Positions 59,515 through 64,000 of a stretch of DNA of 64,000 bases are shown here, one piece after another (the first letter of the stretch is position 1; the number at the start of each line of letters is the position of its first letter). The DNA is from Rutidosis leptorrhynchoides (Eukaryota > Streptophyta > Magnoliopsida > Asterales > Asteraceae). Under the pieces are notes generated by a model. The model had not been told where the DNA came from, did not search any database, and saw only the letters and a program-made list of their open reading frames with translations. The stretch spans positions 145,957,501 to 146,021,500 of the forward strand of contig NC_092338.1 in the NCBI RefSeq assembly GCF_046630445.1. The letters are read 5' to 3'. Made by a program: the position numbers and the translations under genes.

Positions 59515-60791
59515 TTAGCGTCGCCTAGATTGCTCATACTCATCTGCGGCTCTCCACTCCTCATACTGACGATGCCTAGCCTCGTTACTCATTTCCACCT
59601 CATCTATACGCTGAAAGACATCAGTATAACTATCCCTAATGACATCCCTAATGTCATATGCTTCCTCCATCTCCTCGTCTGAACACCTCTCTACCTGTGG
59701 ATGGGTGCCCTGATATGGTATTGGCCTATTCTGTCTTCGAGTTAGTACCTTTGCACCTTGATAAACCTGCAATCCTATACTCTCGACTTGTCCCTCAATC
59801 TCGACCATCGAACCCCCTCGATATTTATCTACACCTAAATACTCTCCAATGAGAGTAACAAAAATGCCTCCTCCTATTATTCCCCCTCCTGTATACCTTC
59901 CACCATTTTGGACAGATAATAACCAACACAATAGGGGATATTAACAAAGCCTCTAGGGTCTCGAATGCACTTGAGGTAGAATAAATCATTTAGGGTCATT
60001 TTCTCCTTGTTTTTACCTCGTTGTGTAATCGAGTTCGCTAAAAACCTATGAATTATGCGAAGCTCTGCTTTGTTAATATCTAAATAGGAGTGTCTTCCAC
60101 CCCGCCTAAACTCATTAAAGTTTGACATAAACCTCCATATGGTATTAGCGTCAAAATCTCTATCTACCCTCTCACCTTCATAAATCAAAGATGTACAATC
60201 AGGTGATAATAATTCAGCGGGGGTGTAAATCTGTAAAGCCCTAACCATGTCCGGCATAGACATCCTGTACATCCTACCTCCAAGTAAAAATCTAAGAAAA
60301 GTCCTATCTTCTAACATAGCTACATCCTTATTTAATGCTATAGTACTCATTAATTCAACACACCACTCCTTATATACAGGCCTACGAGTGGTAAACAACC
60401 GTTCCCAGTCAGGAAAAGAAGAGTTCCCATACTTTTGGATTAGTAACAGCCTAACTGAGTTAGCTAGGTTGACTTCTTCCAAAGGTCTCCAATCTATCAC
60501 CCTTGGTACCTCCACATTTTTGGTGTAAAGCTTAAATTTGTTATTTTGGTACGTCGGGTAATCTATCCAGTTTCGCTCAAATCTGAGATTGGGATGTAAT
60601 TCATGTTCATGAACTCTTGAGTTTATTATTAACTGATGAGGCGGAAATTGTAGATTTGGTTCATAATATGGTAGGTGTTGATTATGATGTTGGTGTTGTT
60701 CTTGTTGTGGTTCCGGTTGTTGTTCTGGCTGTGGCTCTGGATCAGCTTGTCTGGATGATGATGCACCATCAGTATCTGTATTTCTCTGCAA
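59515..60791 (-). pseudogene. ATHILA-family ORF, element C (broken)
   Basis: The counterpart of the 450-codon ORF of element B. Shared landmarks are LHPNLRFERNWIDYPTYQ, VEVPRVIDWRPLEEV, KYGNSSFPDWERLF, TFLRFLLGGRMYRMS and LRIIHRFLANSITQRGKNKE. The N-terminus is rich in Gln, Pro and His (about residues 18-45). It has about one break, so it is treated as a fossil copy. The proposed internal promoter lies about 800 bp upstream. Confidence 0.82.
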
Positions 60792-62495
60792 AACACATTA
60801 CACACAAAATTTTGTGCATCCAAATAATGCATTAGTGTTAGCAAAATAACAAATCAAAATAATTTCAATAACATGTTTAATCAAAATTAAACTTATACAC
60901 ATTTTCATAAATTTAACAATTCTACACTTTTTTAATAAGCATATATGAAAATGTATACAATGTTTATAAGCATTCTGCTCAAATAACATGTTAAAATAAC
61001 CATTACTAGCAATTAAACAAGTTTCAAATGGCATTTATATCAAAATAATCAAGTTCATGAATTTTGGACTTAAAAGGTCCACTTTGATGTTCAAAAATCA
61101 TGTTTATGATCAAAATTTGGATCATTTAGCAACCTAAACATGTTACACTACTTAATTTAGCACTAATTCATAACAAAAATCGGCCATAACCTATTTATAT
61201 AAAAAAAACCCCAAATTGCTCAAGAACACTAACCCTAGATTTCTAAAAATTTTAAAGTTTTAAGGCTTCAAATCTTGACAAATAGCATCAATCTAGGTTA
61301 TATATGCATAATATACTATCAATTTAACCATATCTAAGCTAGAAATCATCAAACTAAGATTATTGCAATTAATTGTAATTATAACAAAAATTAGAAAATT
61401 TAAGATTTTTGGGGTGAAATTTCTACCTTTTTACTCCCCAATCTGAATAAACGCATGATTATAGCTGATTGTAGCAACAAATTTCGTTGAATTTTGTTGA
61501 AAAATGAAGATTTTAGGTGATATTTGGGTGATATGCTCGAGTTTGTGTGTGTGTGGAGTGGGAAGACAGAAGCAGCATGCTGGAACTTTTAATACTTGAC
61601 CTGCATTTAGTCCCCATGCGATCGCATGGGTTCCAAGTGCAAACCCCATGCAATCGCATGGGGTGTGGTATTTTTTTTTATATAAAAACCTTTAACTTAT
61701 AAAACATTTAATTAATTAATTTTTAATACTTTGTTTCTTTTTATATTGAGGGCATTTCGGTACGTTCACCTAGTTCGTCCCTCGACAAAATTTTAAAATT
61801 TGTCATTTTAAAGCGATCGTTTTAAAAGCAAAGATTTTTGGGTTTTTTTTAATGTTTTTGGCATACTTTAAATCAATAAGATTAAAAATAATGATAACAT
61901 AATTTCTCGTCCCGCCCTCGGGTAAAGCAATTTCGGTTCAACGACCTAGTCTTTAACTTACGACGAATTTTAGAAATCAATTTTTTTTAACTTAATGATA
62001 TAAAGTAAATTTTGTTTTTAAATTCACACCAAACTTAAATTATTTCATATAAATATTATTAATATTTAAATATATTAGTTTTACAAACTTAAAATAACAT
62101 TATTATATATTAATTTTAAAAACAAGATAAAAATAATAAAAATAAAAATCTTTTTGGTCTTTTATCCCACTTTAATCAACCAAATATTAACAAAAATATA
62201 CGTCCCTCTTTTGGGTAAAGTAATTTCAACTATATTACCTAGTTTTATTCCTGACGAATTTCTAAAATATTTTGAATTGATTGATTAAAGATATTTATAC
62301 CTTATGAATAAGCGGTAAATTTCGCAGTGATGTAATAAAATTTTGTATGATATCAATAATTTCGGTTTATTATACCTAATTTTATTGAATAACAATTTAA
62401 TGCTTTATAGCGAACGATTCAGCGTTTATTATCAATAGGTTAAAAGCAATAAATAAAAATAAAAACTGTACATACTTACCTGTGAGATAGAATTC
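60792..62495. other. Element C region between zinc-knuckle ORF and ATHILA ORF
   Basis: 1.7 kb laid out as in element B: an AT-rich stretch with cgtccctc and ggtaaagcaatttcgg-like blocks, then the palindrome-TATA module, then about 800 bp of leader-like sequence to the ATHILA start. No gene is visible. Confidence 0.55.
61586..61663 (-). promoter_or_regulatory. Candidate internal promoter of the ATHILA ORF, element C
   Basis: Palindromes ccatgcgatcgcatgg (61,614-61,629) and ccccatgcaatcgcatgggg (61,644-61,663) have centres exactly 32 bp apart. The minus-strand TATA-like GTATTAAAAG (61,595-61,586) follows, with 19 bp between its TATT and the nearer palindrome. The palindrome core is that of the C LTR, not that of B. 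Confidence 0.55.
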
Positions 62496-62912
62496 TCAGA
62501 GACCTGCTTTAGTCGACTCATAGGAGAGTCGTTCGATTTGGTTTTCCATAGCTACATAGGCGTAACCACGAGTTTTCAATAACTTTTCTTCTAAACATAT
62601 GAACGGTCTTTCTCTGCATAAAGTAACGAGCTCGGTATTGGAATGTGTCTGATTGTTCGAACATTTCCCTTCATGTGACCATTTTCCGCATTTATGACAT
62701 CTTTCAAGGTGTCGTGCTCTTCTTTTTGTTGCGGATTTTGATTTTCCTTTACCAAAATGTGTCTTATTATGATCTTTCCTGAGTTCTTTCCTTACTTCGT
62801 CCATTTTGCCTCTTATGAATGATACCAGTTCACTCGGAAAGGTGTTATTATTACGTTTAGTAATCATAGCATGTAGTAGTAGACCATGGTTCAAATCAAA
62901 GGAATTCTTCAT
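62496..62912 (-). CDS. 138-codon zinc-knuckle accessory ORF, element C
   Basis: Same length as the ORF at 27,847-28,263 in element B, aligning without gaps. The basic block GKGKSKSATKRRARHLER and knuckle CHKCGKWSHEGKC are almost unchanged, as are NHGLLLHA, PSELVS and TLCRERPFICLEEK; most differences are at the ends. The frame looks whole. A nucleic-acid binding role is inferred from the basic block and knuckle. Confidence 0.65.
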   Translation of the reverse strand: MKNSFDLNHGLLLHAMITKRNNNTFPSELVSFIRGKMDEVRKELRKDHNKTHFGKGKSKSATKRRARHLERCHKCGKWSHEGKCSNNQTHSNTELVTLCRERPFICLEEKLLKTRGYAYVAMENQIERLSYESTKAGL

Positions 62913-63082
62913 CTCGTAAAACCTAAAAACATAAAAATTCAGAATGGAGGGAGAAGACTAGTTCTTTAGGTTCTGCTAGGGAAAGACCATTCGGATTCCA
63001 TTCTCGAGAACTACACGAAAATAGAAAATCTAACTCTAGACAACATTATATTATCCTTTAAAACATTTGAATCTCCCCACAC

Positions 63083-64000
63083 TTAGTTAGCTGTGGTGTC
63101 GAACTTGTGATTAACTTCATCGTTCATTTCAATTGGACCATCAACAACTTGCATATCTTTGACTTTAGCTTCAAGCCATTTGTTGATTTCCTCTGTAACA
63201 TTCACAAATTCAACTAACATCGCCTTTTCTTTAGGCGACAAATTGGATACTAATCGGTTGCATAACTTAAAGTTTCCCTTAATCCTAGCATCTTGAATCC
63301 GTTTATAAAGTTTCTTCGTTGAACTATTAAAAACGGGGTCATCTAATTTCATATCAACAACGGGGTTCTTTCTTATCGGGTCATCATTAGGTGTTTCTTC
63401 ATCTTCCCCACACTTAGGCGTTTTTATTGGTTCAACAGTTTTGGTTGGTGGAGATTTAAACTTTCGGTTCACAAAGGTGACCGATTTGTTACCATCACTA
63501 AGTGTCATTCTAATCTCTCTTACATCAAAGAATGCCTCGGTGGATGCTAAAAATGGGCGACCTAAAATTAGAGGAGTATCAAGGTCTTCCTCCATATTAA
63601 TAACTATGAAATCTGCAACAAAGGTCAAACTTCCCACTTTAACAAGTAAATTGTTGGCTATTCCAACCGGGTGTTTAATGGTTAGGTCAAATGATTGAAC
63701 ACCTATGCTGGTTGGTCTTAATTTACCTACACCTAATCTTTTGTATAAGGAAAGAGACATGATATTCGCACTTGCCCCTAAATCTGCGAGCCCATTATAC
63801 ATAGCACCTTCATTAAGCAAACAAGAAATGATAAATTTACCTGGGTCTCCCACTTTAGTAGGTGGAGTTGGTTTATTAACCTTTTCCGGGTGCTCTTTTC
63901 TTGGTTCTTCCACTTCTACTTGAACTTCTTGTTCATATTTTTCTTCGTTTCTTGGAATGGGAGGTTTATATAGAAATTCTTCTTCATCACTCAAACTTGA
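63083..64000 (-). CDS. Element C gag/protease-type ORF, open at the window edge
   Basis: The frame stays open to the end of the window, so its start is not seen; the first in-frame candidate near 63,994 is a Leu codon. It has the Athila aspartic protease region (LADLGASANIMSLSLYKRL, then [12 protein letters not shown]), a Lys/Pro-rich linker, and ends EVNHKFDTTAN, like the C-terminal end of the B polyprotein. No reverse transcriptase, RNase H or integrase motif is visible in it. It fits a non-autonomous Athila derivative that depends on a full element. Confidence 0.75.
   Translation of the reverse strand, partial: SSLSDEEEFLYKPPIPRNEEKYEQEVQVEVEEPRKEHPEKVNKPTPPTKVGDPGKFIISCLLNEGAMYNGLADLGASANIMSLSLYKRLGVGKLRPTSIGVQSFDLTIKHPVGIANNLLVKVGSLTFVADFIVINMEEDLDTPLILGRPFLASTEAFFDVREIRMTLSDGNKSVTFVNRKFKSPPTKTVEPIKTPKCGEDEETPNDDPIRKNPVVDMKLDDPVFNSSTKKLYKRIQDARIKGNFKLCNRLVSNLSPKEKAMLVEFVNVTEEINKWLEAKVKDMQVVDGPIEMNDEVNHKFDTTAN

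Overview
The window is plant nuclear DNA, almost certainly a eudicot and probably Asteraceae (inference from the style of the Tekay and Athila elements, not proven here). About nine tenths is nested Ty3/gypsy LTR retrotransposon sequence. Host DNA is confined to about 38.6-45.9 kb. I saw no rRNA, tRNA or CRISPR array.

Layout. (1) 1-16,215: the 3' part of a Tekay-type element A (plus strand), whose LTR is split by a 13.1-kb, whole-looking, very young Tekay element N (2,871-15,976, minus strand, target duplication ATATG). N carries two extra genes upstream of gag: an F-box protein and an acidic protein. (2) 16,216-19,151: the 3' end of an Athila-type element E (plus), which received A. (3) 19,152-20,582 and 37,451-38,613: pieces of two Tekay-like LTRs (G, F). 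F is split by a whole-looking Athila element B (20,583-37,445, minus, target duplication ATGAC). (4) 38,614-45,924: an ABCG transporter pseudogene, an intact two-exon short-chain dehydrogenase gene, three small DNA transposons with clear target duplications (9-bp Mutator-like, 8-bp hAT, 3-bp TTA PIF/Harbinger-like), an unidentified 210-codon frame, and a possible copia LTR scrap. (5) 45,925-64,000: an Athila derivative C (minus, running off the window), whose LTR is split by a broken Tekay element D (46,725-55,945, target duplication AATAT).

The most interesting signal is a family-specific, CpG-rich palindrome code. In Athila B and C, two 11-20 bp palindromes have centres 31-32 bp apart (three helical turns) and end 19-21 bp (two turns) from a TATA-like box. 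The module occurs in the LTR and again upstream of the env-position ORF; B has a further pair in its leader. B uses a cgcgagtcgcg core everywhere and C uses ccatgcgatcgcatgg everywhere, so the copies change together. Athila E has one palindrome 21 bp from its TATA box. Tekay LTRs carry other palindromes in phased arrays: A about every 20.5 bp, D every 20 bp, F 32 bp apart. This looks like a set of co-evolving binding sites with an internal promoter for the env-position gene.

The Athila elements also share a 138-codon zinc-knuckle accessory ORF, a small sense ORF and an antisense ORF near the 3' LTR. None of these has a function I can name.
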